Below, in pieces: positions 1 to 10,310 of a DNA stretch of 64,000 nucleotides (position 1 is the stretch's first letter; each line of letters starts with the position of its first letter). The stretch lies in NCBI RefSeq assembly GCF_026222555.1, contig NZ_CP098511.1:1655501-1719500 (forward strand). Direction: 5' to 3'. The notes beneath the pieces were generated by a model. It searched no databases, was not told the origin of the DNA, and saw nothing but the letters and a program-made list of their open reading frames with translations. Source of the DNA: Aquimarina sp. ERC-38. Its GTDB lineage: Bacteria > Bacteroidota > Bacteroidia > Flavobacteriales > Flavobacteriaceae. Position numbers and translations under genes: made by a program.

Positions 1-1796
1 TATACCGCAATCCTTACCATGGGTGTATCTGTCCAAAATGCCTGGTATAAGTACGATCTTTCTTTTCTGAAACCCGCAATATCAAGCAGACCAGTATCCG
101 TACCTAGTTTAGGAAATTTTCTGGACTCTCCCAGATAATCAATACCCGTCCATAAAAAAGCCCCGATATTATGGTCATTTTCCAGCACATCAAACCAGGG
201 TAACTTTTCTATATTTGAAAAGCGTTTTTCTTCAGAACTACTAAAATAGATATAACTTTCAGTACTTACATACGCTTTGCCCGGATTACGTTCTGCAATG
301 GCTTCATTCCATTGTTCTCCATAATTTAAGGCAACCAGATCCATGTATTTGGTAGTTTTAATAATATCGTCAACCTTTTCCGCTGGATTTTTATCTTTAC
401 CTCTTTCCATTCCGGAGATAACCGGCCGGGTGGGGTCAAGGGTTCTTACGAAGTTGGTATATTTTTTTAGTCCGAAACTTTGCCTGGCATCATCCGGGCT
501 ATGATTTTCATTACCTACACTCCACATAATGACACTGGGGTGGTTTCTATCCCTAAAAATGGTTCGCCGATAATTTTCTTTCCATTCCAAATAAAAATTA
601 GGATCCCCAAACCCATTAGGATTAAAAAAGTTACCACCTTTCTTTGCTCTGGACTCATTATCATACCACTTATCTACAAATTCATCCATCACCAGAAAAC
701 CCATTTCATCAAATACATCCATAAGTTCGGGGGAAGCAGGGTTGTGCGCAGTTCTAATCGCATTACAGCCAATATCCTTTAGGTTTTGTAAGCGTCTTTT
801 CCATACTTCGACAGGAACCGCAGCACCCAGTACCCCGGCGTCATGATGTATGCACAGGCCTTTTAGTTTTTTGTTTTTACCATTTAGGAAGAAACCCTTT
901 TCGGCATCAAATTCAATAGTCCTGATTCCAAAAACAGATGTATAGTCATCGACTACTTTACCACCCACAATTATTTTGGATAGTGCTGTATACAAAACCG
1001 GGGTTTCATCACTCCATAATTCAGGAGACGAGATGATAATTTGCTGATCAACTTGATAATTCTTTAATAGTCCGGCATGTACTTGTGAAGAAGTAGCTCC
1101 TACTTTTAAACCCTCAGCATTATAAATTACGGTTTCTAACTCAAAATCTACGTTTCCCTTATAATTTTCTACGGTGGTTTCAATAGCTACCGTAGCTTCT
1201 TCCTTTGTAATTTTAGGAGTAGTAATAGAAGTACCCCAATTACGGATGTGGAGTTCATCAGTAACCCTTAACCATGTGTTTCTATAAATACCTGAACCAG
1301 TATACCACCTGGAATTAGGCTGTACGGAATTATCTACTCTTACCGCAATATGATTAGGTTCATCAAATTTTAAGAATAACGAAATGTCATAATAAAAACT
1401 GGTATATCCATCGTATTGATTTCCTACATGTTCGCCATTTACATAAATTTGAGCATGCCGGTAAACCCCGTCAAACTGAATTTCTATATGTTTATCCCTG
1501 TAGCTTTCAGGAAGGGTAAATTCTTTACGGTACCAAGCGATCCCTCCGGGTAACCAGGCATTTCGCCCGGAATTTTTCTGATCAAAATCAAATTCCCTAC
1601 TCCAATCGTGAGGTACATCCAGTATTCTCCAATTTGTATCATCAAACTCAGGTTCTTTAAAACCTATACTATCGGCTAACTGAAATTTCCAGTTTTTATT
1701 AAAATTTTCTGTTATTCTGATATGTTGCTTGACTTCTGGTTGTGAAGACAAGTTAAAACAGAGTAAACTGATCATTCCTAGAATGTAGAATTTCAT
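1..1796 (-). CDS. Glycoside hydrolase family 2 beta-galactosidase-like, 3' end outside window
   Basis: Reading left from an ATG at 1796 gives 598 uninterrupted codons that leave the window at base 1, so the C-terminus is missing. A signal peptide (MKFYILGMISLLCFNLSSQ) is followed by a GH2 sugar-binding domain (LPGGIAWYRKEF, then DGVYRHAQIYVNG), an Ig-like domain and a TIM barrel. The acid/base glutamate lies in MWSVGNENHSPDD (around base 500) and the nucleophile glutamate in VSTESYIYF (around base 260). The enzyme probably removes beta-linked galactose from carrageenan oligosaccharides in the periplasm or at the cell surface. It lies 9 bp downstream of another GH2 gene in the same direction, so the two are probably co-transcribed. 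GH2 membership is clear. The exact sugar specificity is inferred from context. Confidence 0.9.
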   Translation of the reverse strand, partial: MKFYILGMISLLCFNLSSQPEVKQHIRITENFNKNWKFQLADSIGFKEPEFDDTNWRILDVPHDWSREFDFDQKNSGRNAWLPGGIAWYRKEFTLPESYRDKHIEIQFDGVYRHAQIYVNGEHVGNQYDGYTSFYYDISLFLKFDEPNHIAVRVDNSVQPNSRWYTGSGIYRNTWLRVTDELHIRNWGTSITTPKITKEEATVAIETTVENYKGNVDFELETVIYNAEGLKVGATSSQVHAGLLKNYQVDQQIIISSPELWSDETPVLYTALSKIIVGGKVVDDYTSVFGIRTIEFDAEKGFFLNGKNKKLKGLCIHHDAGVLGAAVPVEVWKRRLQNLKDIGCNAIRTAHNPASPELMDVFDEMGFLVMDEFVDKWYDNESRAKKGGNFFNPNGFGDPNFYLEWKENYRRTIFRDRNHPSVIMWSVGNENHSPDDARQSFGLKKYTNFVRTLDPTRPVISGMERGKDKNPAEKVDDIIKTTKYMDLVALNYGEQWNEAIAERNPGKAYVSTESYIYFSSSEEKRFSNIEKLPWFDVLENDHNIGAFLWTGIDYLGESRKFPKLGTDTGLLDIAGFRKERSYLYQAFWTDTPMVRIAV

Positions 1797-1805
1797 AAAA
1801 GCGTG

Positions 1806-4145
1806 CTATTGAATGTTAAATTGCGCAGTCCCTTTTAATTTTTTTGAAGTTGCAGAAACTTTTAGAACACCCTTTGCGTTACCTATTCGTAATAAAGCGG
1901 TGGCAATACCTGCTTCTGCTTCTAATTTTTCCGGGTTAATTACGGACGCAGCTCCTTCCAGGCTTACTTTTATTTCCTCTGAAAAATTCGGGTTTACCGT
2001 GCCGTTTTCATCCATCGCTGCGATGTAACAAAAAACTACATCATTAACTCCTGATTGTGGTTCTTTTCCGCTTTTATCTAACCAGATTTTTAATTTCGTA
2101 GGTGCTTTAGGCGTATGAACAAGGTCTTCTGAAACTTGTTTTCCGTTGATATAACCTATGGCTTTTAAAGTTCCGGCCTTAAATGAAGGAAGGGTAAACG
2201 TAAATGGTGGGTGCGATAACTTGTCTGTATTTTTACCAGAATCCGGTTTTTGAGTACCAATTACTTTATCGTTTAAAAATAAGGTAACTTCTTCTGCGTT
2301 TGAAAATACTTTTACATCCTTCGGAGATTTCTCATTCCAATAGGTTGCGATTTTTAAAACATTCCCTTCAATTGCGTCTCTTTGACTTTGATAAAAATAA
2401 TATCCAAACTTAGGAAGCCTGAAGATATCCATAATTCCGGAATATTCAATATCAGGATGATACCCCCGGTTGTAATCATACATCACCCAGTAACTATCTG
2501 AATACGCCACGGTATTTAAATTGTCATTATGAGATTCTTGTAGGTTGTACGCCTGGTTTAATAAGCGCTCTTCACCAAAGGATCTTGCCTGCCGGCTACT
2601 TTTTTCGGTTCGTAGGTCATTAGGTAATTTATCCTGATTAAGACCTGCATTTTTAGAATAATATTCCCAATCCCCGTATTCTGAAACCGAATAGGGTTTA
2701 TCTTTTAATTTATGCGGATGTAAAATCCGATGTTGCCTGGCTTGCAGATAAATATCATATACCTCATCCATCCATCCGCAGGAATATACATGTTCTCCGG
2801 GATATTCAGCATGGACGATTTTATGTAGTTTTTCCATAAAAAAGACCGGCATTTTTGTTTCGTTTAAAGAAACTTCCCAGGCCAATACAGAAGGTCTGTT
2901 TCTATCTCTCCGGATCAATTCTGTGGCAGACCGATAACAGTAGTTTCTAAAAGAATCCGTGTCCTTGTAAAATTGCCAACCCATAATGGCATCAATCACA
3001 ACAATGCCCAGTTCATCACAAGCGCCCATAAACGCAGGGGATTGCGGATAGTGAGACAGTCTTATATAATTGAACCCGCCCTCTTTTATTTTCTTTGCAT
3101 CCCGGTATTGTGCATTGTCAGAAAGCGCATAACCAATAAAAGGATATTCCTGATGGCGATTGACCCCACGTAAAAAGGTTTTTTCTCCATTAATATGCAA
3201 CTGGTTATTGCTATCAAAAGTAAATTCCCTAATCCCGAATCTGGTTCTTTGCGTATCTACAATTTTTCCATTATTTATAATAGCGGTTTCCAGTACGTAT
3301 AAGTTCGGATTTTCAGGAGACCATAATTTTGAATTGATGACATCAAGATTCATGCTTAATTCTGCATCTTTACCGGCTACAATAGTGGTGACTATCTCTT
3401 TTTTTATAATCACTTTGTCCTGAAATGATATGGTATTTACTAAAGTGATGTTACTATCCGAACCTTCTTCGTTAACCACATGTGTTTTAATACGTACTGT
3501 AGAACTTTCTTTTGCAACCTTTGGGAAGCTAATAAATACACCTCCACCAGCTACTTTATCTGCTAATACGGGATGTGAGATGTACACTTTTTCTTTAAAA
3601 GTCAGGAAAGCGTTTCTATACAGTCCACCGTACATATTAAAGTCTAGCGTTTTTAAGGGTTTAGGCCCGGTAATCTCATTATCTTCATTATTTAAACGGA
3701 TAGCAATTACATTTTTTGTATCCTTTTTTAAATATTTGGTAGCATCAACTACCACGGGCAAATAGCCTCCATGATGCGTAGAAACTTCAGTGCCGTTAAT
3801 CCAGATTTTAGAATAATTCATAGCGGCTTCTAGTTCCAGAAACACCTTTTTATCCGTATCATTTTCCGGTAAGCTGATTTCTTTTCGGTACCAGCAGTTT
3901 CCCTGCCACTGGTTGTTTACTACGAGTGGTTCTATGTGCGCAGTATGAGGTAAGGTAACCATTTCCCATTGAGAATCATCATAGTCCGGAAGTTCAAAGC
4001 CTTCTTCAGAAATACGGGTGTCTTTTAGTATCTTAAATTTCCAATCCTGATTTACCTTTACCACGCCATAATTTTCCTGTGTAAAGGCTTGTATGCTTAT
4101 TAAAAAAGTATAGAGCAGGCATAGTATGGAGTTAACTTTGATCAT
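1806..4145 (-). CDS. Glycoside hydrolase family 2 protein (beta-galactosidase-like)
   Basis: This 779-residue protein starts with a signal peptide ending near IQAFTQ. The jelly-roll domain carries NQWQGNCWYRKEISLP and NYSKIWINGTEV, followed by an Ig-like sandwich and a TIM barrel (about 310-600). The acid/base is in AWEVSLNETKMP and the nucleophile in YSVSEYGDWEYY. C-terminal Ig-like modules complete the usual GH2 layout. It differs clearly from the GH2 enzyme immediately downstream, so the pair probably acts on differently sulfated or differently linked galactosides. The gap to the upstream sulfatase gene is 16 bp, consistent with one operon. The family is certain; the substrate is an inference from the surrounding carrageenan-type genes. 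Confidence 0.92.
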   Translation of the reverse strand: MIKVNSILCLLYTFLISIQAFTQENYGVVKVNQDWKFKILKDTRISEEGFELPDYDDSQWEMVTLPHTAHIEPLVVNNQWQGNCWYRKEISLPENDTDKKVFLELEAAMNYSKIWINGTEVSTHHGGYLPVVVDATKYLKKDTKNVIAIRLNNEDNEITGPKPLKTLDFNMYGGLYRNAFLTFKEKVYISHPVLADKVAGGGVFISFPKVAKESSTVRIKTHVVNEEGSDSNITLVNTISFQDKVIIKKEIVTTIVAGKDAELSMNLDVINSKLWSPENPNLYVLETAIINNGKIVDTQRTRFGIREFTFDSNNQLHINGEKTFLRGVNRHQEYPFIGYALSDNAQYRDAKKIKEGGFNYIRLSHYPQSPAFMGACDELGIVVIDAIMGWQFYKDTDSFRNYCYRSATELIRRDRNRPSVLAWEVSLNETKMPVFFMEKLHKIVHAEYPGEHVYSCGWMDEVYDIYLQARQHRILHPHKLKDKPYSVSEYGDWEYYSKNAGLNQDKLPNDLRTEKSSRQARSFGEERLLNQAYNLQESHNDNLNTVAYSDSYWVMYDYNRGYHPDIEYSGIMDIFRLPKFGYYFYQSQRDAIEGNVLKIATYWNEKSPKDVKVFSNAEEVTLFLNDKVIGTQKPDSGKNTDKLSHPPFTFTLPSFKAGTLKAIGYINGKQVSEDLVHTPKAPTKLKIWLDKSGKEPQSGVNDVVFCYIAAMDENGTVNPNFSEEIKVSLEGAASVINPEKLEAEAGIATALLRIGNAKGVLKVSATSKKLKGTAQFNIQ

Positions 4146-4161
4146 AAATTAGGTTAATGGG

Positions 4162-5727
4162 TTATTGCTGTTTTTGAGATTCTTTAAGGTGTTTTTTATA
4201 GTCGTCAGCCATTTTCTTAAAACCGATTTCCACACCATTTTGCATTTCCTGATACAAGGCAGGTTTTTCTTTTTTTACATATTCCAGAATAGCCACAGCT
4301 TTGGACGCTATTGGAACATAGGTAGTACTTACCGGTTCCATTTCTTTATCTAATGTTAAGGTCTTTTCTCTTAACTCTTTTACTATTTCTGCATACTTTG
4401 GATCTGCTACCAGATTCTTCGTTTCCAAAGGATCGTTTTTTAAATCATACAACTCTTCTTTGGGTTTAGTGTCTTTAAAGAAAAACTCTTGTGTTTTAGT
4501 AAGTTTACCTTGCTTTTTTAAGGTTCTCATTACATGTACTGCCGGACGATAAAATTCCAGATATGCCTGATGTGCATCAAAAGGAACCTTCGGCATATCG
4601 TTTCTGATATATTTCCATTCACCAGAGGTTACCGCCCTTGACTTTTCTTCGACTTCATCCCATAAATCGCGGGCAGCATACACATAATCTCTTTTAAAAT
4701 CAGGATCAAACATAGGTTTACCCGTCATAAAATCAGGTATTTCTACACCTGCCGCATCTAGAATGGTAGCTGTTATATCCGTAGCACTTACCACATCTTT
4801 TCTTATTTCTCCTTTTTTTAATTGCTCAGGATAATAAACGATCAATGGAATTCTTAAACCCGGATCATGTAGATAGCCTTTTCCTTTAATATTACAACGA
4901 CCATTATCACCAATAAAAATGACCATCGTATTGTCCGCCATTCCTTTGTCTTCCAACTCTTTAAATATCACCCCAATTTCTGCATCGATATATTCCATTT
5001 GATCCAGATACTTGGCCCAATCCAGTCGAATGGTCGGATGATCTGCCATAAATTCGGGCAATACCACATCATTCGGGTTTACGGGATGTTTTGATTTGGC
5101 CCTAACCTCATCCCACCAATCCCCTCTATGTGTTGCAACCAATTGAATTTGAGCGAAAAAAGGTTCGTCTTGTTTTTCAAACGTGTCATATTTATCAAAT
5201 AAACCGAATTTTGTTTTTCCATCCCATTCCCCCAGGTTTTCATATTTGAAGTTCACGTCTATTTTCCTTCCTTTGTTCATTACGGAATGGTTGCCTAAAA
5301 TGGTTGTATAACCTGCCTCTCGTAATAATTGGGTAAAAGGGGTAAATTGAGGATCAAGGGGAGTTTCTCTATTACTTCGGTGGTGATGCGTATTGCTTTT
5401 AACCTGGTGTACGCCCAGCATCATCGATGACCTGCTAGGAGAACAGATCGGATTGGTAACAAACGCATTTTCAAAACGAACGCCATTTTCTGCCATTCGG
5501 TTTAGATTGGGCGTTTTTACAGCCTGCATACCGTAACATTCAATATCCGTACTAATATCCTCTGCCATTAGCCAAATAATATTAGGTTTTTTTAGTATTT
5601 CTACTGCTTCTGCTGTTTGTACTTTTTCAATTTGGGCAATTTCTTTTTTTTGTTGCCCGCAGGAAAGTAAACTTATACAGTATAAACTAGCTATAAACCA
5701 AGTATTGGATATTTTTACTTTTATCAT
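4162..5727 (-). CDS. Formylglycine sulfatase, lipoprotein (S1, heparan-N-sulfatase-like branch)
   Basis: The 521-residue protein begins with a lipoprotein signal; the lipobox LLSC puts the lipid cysteine at residue 23, followed by GQQKKE. The sulfatase core starts at KPNIIWLMAEDIS. Here the usual Asp-Asp metal pair reads Glu-Asp, which occurs in the branch related to heparan N-sulfatases. The cysteine to be converted to formylglycine is Cys95 in NPICSPSRSS. The second metal site is in VIFIGDNGRCNIKGKGYLHD. It would hydrolyse sulfate esters on galactan oligosaccharides, probably in the periplasm. It is a member of the long leftward operon. Which sulfate position it removes cannot be read from the sequence. 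Confidence 0.93.
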   Translation of the reverse strand: MIKVKISNTWFIASLYCISLLSCGQQKKEIAQIEKVQTAEAVEILKKPNIIWLMAEDISTDIECYGMQAVKTPNLNRMAENGVRFENAFVTNPICSPSRSSMMLGVHQVKSNTHHHRSNRETPLDPQFTPFTQLLREAGYTTILGNHSVMNKGRKIDVNFKYENLGEWDGKTKFGLFDKYDTFEKQDEPFFAQIQLVATHRGDWWDEVRAKSKHPVNPNDVVLPEFMADHPTIRLDWAKYLDQMEYIDAEIGVIFKELEDKGMADNTMVIFIGDNGRCNIKGKGYLHDPGLRIPLIVYYPEQLKKGEIRKDVVSATDITATILDAAGVEIPDFMTGKPMFDPDFKRDYVYAARDLWDEVEEKSRAVTSGEWKYIRNDMPKVPFDAHQAYLEFYRPAVHVMRTLKKQGKLTKTQEFFFKDTKPKEELYDLKNDPLETKNLVADPKYAEIVKELREKTLTLDKEMEPVSTTYVPIASKAVAILEYVKKEKPALYQEMQNGVEIGFKKMADDYKKHLKESQKQQ

Positions 5728-5836
5728 TACAGATTTGTGTTGAAAAGTACCATGTAGAAGGGTAGTATACTCAATTTTCTAAATAAATTATACAAATTAT
5801 ACCCATTCGATACTTTAGTTATGTTATTACTAAATT

Positions 5837-7258
5837 TCAATTATTTTCATTAAAAATTCCACCTGAATAGGGGTAAAATTCATTTTTAATACTTTCCTTC
5901 TTAAAAAGATCATTCATCGCTGCTACAATTTCCGGATGTTGTCCTGAGATATCTTTGGTTTCAAAAATATCATTAGCTAAGTTATATAATTCCGTATGGT
6001 AAGAATCTGCAATCCGTACTGCTTTCCAGTCTCCTTCTCTGATGGCTTGTTTAAAACCTGCGGGCTTGTTACCTTCCTGAATCTCCCAATATAAATATTT
6101 ATGCTTTTGTTGTTCCTGGTCCAGTAATTCCGGTAGAAATGAAATGCCATCCACTTGTTCCGGGGCATTTATACCAGCAACTTCTGCCAGGGTAGGCAGA
6201 ACGTCATAAAAGGTTGCCTGATGCTTAGAGACCGTTCCCGGACTGATTTTACCTTTCCAATAGGCAAACATTGGTTCTCTTACACCACCTTCATATAAAT
6301 CTCTTTTATGACCTTTTAATCCGCCGGAACTTTTAAAAAAAAGGGGGTCATGATTTTCTTTTTGTGGTCCGTTATCGCTGGAAAAGATGATCAATGTATT
6401 TTCCAGTTCGCCTTGTTCTTTTAGAAGATGAAACAAACGCCTTACCTGATTGTCAAATAGCGTAATTCTCGCGGCGTGATTACGTTCTTCTTCCGGCCAG
6501 CCTTTTTCTCTATACAAATCATTATGCGAAATATAGTATTCATGTGCATGTGGTATTCGGTAAGACATGTACAAAAAATAGGGCTTCTCAGGATTTCTTT
6601 TATTTTTTAAGTAGTCTAAGGCAAAATTAGTTCTGAATTCATCCAGAATTTTATATTTGGTATAGTCATAAAAAATAGAATCCTGGTCATTGTTTACCCA
6701 GTGAACACGTTCGTCAATTTCTTTTCCGTTTTTATCTTCTCCCCATTGCTCCTGGACAGCATAATCAAAACCTCTGCCTTTTGCCCAGGTAGAGGTGTCT
6801 TCAGGAACACCTAAATGCCATTTACCGATCATTGCAGATTGGTACCCCGCTTCTTTTAATAGTTCCGGAATGGTAATCTCCGTTTTACGTAAGGGTATTC
6901 TAGTCCATTTACCGTCCATCGCTCCTTTGTTACCACGAATACTTAAATGCCCCGTATGCATCCCTGTCATTAAAGAGGCTCTTGAAGGTGAACAGACGGA
7001 AGTACCAGCATAGAAATCGGTGAATTTTTTGCCTTGATGCAGTAATGAGTCTAGAAAAGGGGTTTGTATTTCTTTTTGACCGTAGGCACCTAATTCGCCG
7101 TAACCCATATCATCTGCCAGCAAAAAGATAATATTTGGTTTTACTGCTTTTTTAGTAACAGCAGCTATTTCTTCTTTAAATTTCTTCTCATTCTTAGATT
7201 CCTTTTTACAGGAAGCAACAAGAATGGTAAAGCAAAAAGTGTATATAAGGAATTTCAT
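5837..7258 (-). CDS. Formylglycine sulfatase, lipoprotein (arylsulfatase A-like)
   Basis: I place the start at 7258 rather than at the upstream in-frame ATG at 7309, because MKFLIYTFCFTILVASCKKE is a clean lipoprotein signal with Cys17. This gives 473 residues. The core begins PNIIFLLADDMGYGELGAYG. Cys89 in TSVCSPSRASLMTG is the formylglycine site, the MIGKWHLG motif follows, and the distal metal site is FSSDNGPQ. It closely resembles the sulfatase at 25257-26720 (both have AGxxVCSPSR, LRGxKRDLYEGG and KHKYLYWE/NWE motifs), so the two are paralogues of one subfamily. The substrate is presumably a sulfated galactose residue; position specificity is unknown. Confidence 0.93.
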   Translation of the reverse strand: MKFLIYTFCFTILVASCKKESKNEKKFKEEIAAVTKKAVKPNIIFLLADDMGYGELGAYGQKEIQTPFLDSLLHQGKKFTDFYAGTSVCSPSRASLMTGMHTGHLSIRGNKGAMDGKWTRIPLRKTEITIPELLKEAGYQSAMIGKWHLGVPEDTSTWAKGRGFDYAVQEQWGEDKNGKEIDERVHWVNNDQDSIFYDYTKYKILDEFRTNFALDYLKNKRNPEKPYFLYMSYRIPHAHEYYISHNDLYREKGWPEEERNHAARITLFDNQVRRLFHLLKEQGELENTLIIFSSDNGPQKENHDPLFFKSSGGLKGHKRDLYEGGVREPMFAYWKGKISPGTVSKHQATFYDVLPTLAEVAGINAPEQVDGISFLPELLDQEQQKHKYLYWEIQEGNKPAGFKQAIREGDWKAVRIADSYHTELYNLANDIFETKDISGQHPEIVAAMNDLFKKESIKNEFYPYSGGIFNENN

Positions 7259-7427
7259 AAATTCACCTTTATTGTTTTTTACAAAAAAACCTAAAAATGC
7301 AGGAAGCATTGTATCTATTCGTTTAGGATATGTATGTACTGATAAAATTCCTTGACACCCGGGAATGACTTATAAAAGTCTATAAACCAATTTATAATCC
7401 TACTGCTTCCTGGAATACGTAATGGTA

Positions 7428-8798
7428 TTAAAATACAGGAACCGCTTCTTTCTCCCAGGTTGCAATATCTTTTTTTAATTTCGTTTCAATTTCCAGTCCC
7501 GTACCTATTAAGTTAGTAGTTTCGCTAATATCTTTTACAACGTTAAATAGTTGAAATTTACCGGAATGATATTTTATAAGCTTATAATCGCCATCAATAA
7601 CCGCAGCATACTGGTCTTCATAACTTCTAAAGAAGAACAATTGCCGGTCTGCGATACTGTCACCTTTTAAAATAGGAAGTAAACTTTTACCCTGAATCCA
7701 ATCGTCTTTACATGCTTTACCCGATACAATTTCCAGCAAGGTTGGGTATATATCTATGGATTGCACCGGGATTGTGGTTTCTGAACCTGCTGTCGTTACT
7801 CCCGGATAATTAATAGTTAATAACACCCTGGCACCACCTTCACCTAATGCATTTCCACCTTTTTTACCTCCGCTTAGCGGAGCATTCGTATAAGCACCAC
7901 CCTGGTCTGATAGTAATATAATAATTGTATTATCTTCAATTCCTTTTTCTTTAATGCTTTTTCTAATCTTACCTACAGATTCGTCTAAAGCTTCTATCAT
8001 GGCAGCATGATGAGCGTATTTACCTTCTAATCCTTTATCCTGGTATTTTTTTAACAGATCCTTTCTACCTACAGAAGGTCCATGTACCGTGTAGTACCAG
8101 AAAGACAGCATAAAGGGTTGTTCACGATCATAGTTTTTAATAAAATTCGTAGCTTTCTCCGTTAAATCATCGGTTAAGTAGTCACCCTCTTTAACCCCTG
8201 AATTTTGATATCCTAAAACATCTTGTTCTTCTTTAAAAAACGGGTAATAATAGTTTCTGGGATGTCCGGCGTTCGTAGTTCCGTACATTTCGTCAAAACC
8301 TTGTTTATCCGGATAATGTGCTCGATGTCCTAAATGCCATTTTCCCAAGAACATGTTGTAATATCCATATTCTTTTAAGCGCTCTGCATACGTAATTTCT
8401 TCCAGGGGTAGGTAATTGATAGAAGGCATCTGTACCGGATCTTTAGGCCACAAACTGTATTTTTCTATTTCAGGATTGCCGGAAATATGACGTACCATTT
8501 GCATTCTTACCGCTTCTTTACCCGTTAAAAGAGATGCCCTGCTTGGGCTACAGGTGGGAGTAGGAATGTAGGCACGGGTAAAGTCCATACTTTCTTTTTT
8601 AAACTGATCGATATTGGGCGTTTCAAAAACCGGATTTCTATAACCTACATCTGCCCATCCCCAGTCGTCGACAAATAATAAAACTATATTCGGCTTTTCT
8701 GGTTGGGGTACCTTCTCCCGGAGTGTTACTTCCTGACTTTTACAAGTTGTAAAACTAGCGGTAATACATAATATTACTATGGTATGGAATATATTCAT
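7428..8798 (-). CDS. Formylglycine sulfatase, lipoprotein
   Basis: This 456-residue protein has a lipoprotein signal ending TASFTTC (Cys19) and then KSQEV. The sulfatase core starts at KPNIVLLFVDDWGWADVGYR. Cys83 in PTPTCSPSRASLLTG is the formylglycine site, FLGKWHLGH follows, and the distal metal motif is LLSDQGGAYT, where Gln replaces the more common Asn (DQG instead of DNG). It sits between two other sulfatases in the same orientation, with gaps of about 70-170 bp. It is expected to desulfate galactan oligosaccharides after FGE activation. The DQG variant suggests a different S1 subfamily from its neighbours. Confidence 0.92.
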   Translation of the reverse strand: MNIFHTIVILCITASFTTCKSQEVTLREKVPQPEKPNIVLLFVDDWGWADVGYRNPVFETPNIDQFKKESMDFTRAYIPTPTCSPSRASLLTGKEAVRMQMVRHISGNPEIEKYSLWPKDPVQMPSINYLPLEEITYAERLKEYGYYNMFLGKWHLGHRAHYPDKQGFDEMYGTTNAGHPRNYYYPFFKEEQDVLGYQNSGVKEGDYLTDDLTEKATNFIKNYDREQPFMLSFWYYTVHGPSVGRKDLLKKYQDKGLEGKYAHHAAMIEALDESVGKIRKSIKEKGIEDNTIIILLSDQGGAYTNAPLSGGKKGGNALGEGGARVLLTINYPGVTTAGSETTIPVQSIDIYPTLLEIVSGKACKDDWIQGKSLLPILKGDSIADRQLFFFRSYEDQYAAVIDGDYKLIKYHSGKFQLFNVVKDISETTNLIGTGLEIETKLKKDIATWEKEAVPVF

Positions 8799-8865
8799 TT
8801 GATTTATTTGAAATATCTGTATTTATCTATAGCCGGATCAATATCAAACTAGCTATACCAACGTA

Positions 8866-10281
8866 TTAATTTTTAACCTTCAATTCGGCTTTTAACGGGT
8901 CATATTTAGGGTTTTCTTTCATCATCTGGGCTCCGACACTATGCCTCCAGTTTTTTAAATTTTGTAATAGTTCCAGGCTCAATACTTGGTGGGTACTTGC
9001 AAGGTTTTGGGTTTCCCTGGGGTCCTTTCTCAGGTTATACAATTCTAAGCTTCCATCCTCAAAAAACTCTATTAATTTATAATCACCTTTTCTCACCGCA
9101 CCGTAGGGTTTTGTCCGATGGTAATGTGGATAATGCCAGTAAACAGCATCTCTATTAATATTTTTTGAATCTCCTTTTAATAAAGGTGCGATACTGATAC
9201 CATCCTGATGTTCGCCCGGTTTTAAAGGCAAGCCGGCTAATTCTAGAACCGTAGGGTAAACATCCGTGCCTATTATAACTTCATCGCTAGTAGTATTAGG
9301 TGCTATTTTTCCAGGCCATCTTACTATAAAGGGTTCTCTTACACCACCTTCATAAGAAAAACCTTTATACCCCCTAAGACCGGCAGTTGTCTGGTCAAAA
9401 TTACCCCCATTATCCCCAGTTAAAATGAGTATGGTGTTGTCCGAAATTCCCAATGCTTCTATCTTCTTTACAATACGCCCTACACTATTGTCTAAGGATG
9501 TGAGCATACCCGCTCTTTTCGGGTCTATAAATTCTTTTTTTGTATTCTTAAAACTTTGCGCTTTTTCAGTATACTTTTTTTCTAATTTTTCCGGGCACAT
9601 TAGGGGTCCGTGAACGGTATAATAGGATAAATACAAAAAAAATGGTTTTCCCCGGTGAATAGTGTCTAAGTAGGTAATGGCTGCCCCTGTTAATTTATCG
9701 GTTAAAAAATCTCCCGGATTTCCATCATCTAGATTAGGCATTTCAAAAGGTGAAAAATATTTCCCTTTTCCTTTAGGCATTCCCCAATGATTACCACCTA
9801 TATTTATATCGAATCCGTGATTAGTTGGGTAATGTGATGCCAAGTCACCCGGGTTTTCGGGTATTAGGTGCCATTTTCCGAAAAAAGACGTATGGTAACC
9901 ACCTTGTTTTAACGCTTCTGCCAGGGTTGTTGTGGTATGTTCGATTTTCATATTCCAATCTGGGATGGAAAGCTTTGCGTAAGGAAAGTTGTGTCCTGAA
10001 ATCCAATCAGTTATATGGGTTCGTGCAGGATATCTACCAGTTAAGATCGCTGCCCTGGAAGGAGAGCAAACGGTACTGCAAGCATACGCATTAGTAAATA
10101 ACATCCCTTGTTTTGCCAATGCATCTATATTAGGTGTTTCATTAAAAGTAGCTCCGTAGCAACATAAATCTCCCCAACCTAGATCATCAACCAATAAAAA
10201 GACAATGTTAGGTTTGCCTTGAGCATAAAAACTCATGGCATAAAAAAGTAATATGGTTTTTATAAGGTTTATCAATATCAT
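8866..10281 (-). CDS. Formylglycine sulfatase, secreted (arylsulfatase A-like)
   Basis: The protein has 471 residues and a short signal peptide (cleavage near YAQG). There is no lipobox, so it is probably periplasmic and soluble. The core starts KPNIVFLLVDDLGWGDLCCYG. Cys72 in CSTVCSPSRAAILTGRYPAR is the formylglycine site, FFGKWHL is the lysine/histidine motif, and LTGDNGGNFDQTT is the distal metal site. The C-terminal domain carries PYGAVRKGDYKLIEFFEDG and ELYNLRKDPRETQNLA, typical of S1 sulfatases. It is directly downstream of a GH82-like gene (29 bp to its stop), consistent with coordinated action on carrageenan. Regioselectivity is not deducible here. Confidence 0.93.
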   Translation of the reverse strand: MILINLIKTILLFYAMSFYAQGKPNIVFLLVDDLGWGDLCCYGATFNETPNIDALAKQGMLFTNAYACSTVCSPSRAAILTGRYPARTHITDWISGHNFPYAKLSIPDWNMKIEHTTTTLAEALKQGGYHTSFFGKWHLIPENPGDLASHYPTNHGFDINIGGNHWGMPKGKGKYFSPFEMPNLDDGNPGDFLTDKLTGAAITYLDTIHRGKPFFLYLSYYTVHGPLMCPEKLEKKYTEKAQSFKNTKKEFIDPKRAGMLTSLDNSVGRIVKKIEALGISDNTILILTGDNGGNFDQTTAGLRGYKGFSYEGGVREPFIVRWPGKIAPNTTSDEVIIGTDVYPTVLELAGLPLKPGEHQDGISIAPLLKGDSKNINRDAVYWHYPHYHRTKPYGAVRKGDYKLIEFFEDGSLELYNLRKDPRETQNLASTHQVLSLELLQNLKNWRHSVGAQMMKENPKYDPLKAELKVKN

Positions 10282-10310
10282 ATAGGTTAGGGAGTTATCC
10301 TAATTTTATC

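Noticed and set aside
480..782. Rightward 100-codon frame inside the first GH2 gene
   Set aside because: It lies on the opposite strand of a well-supported GH2 gene and has no recognisable protein features.
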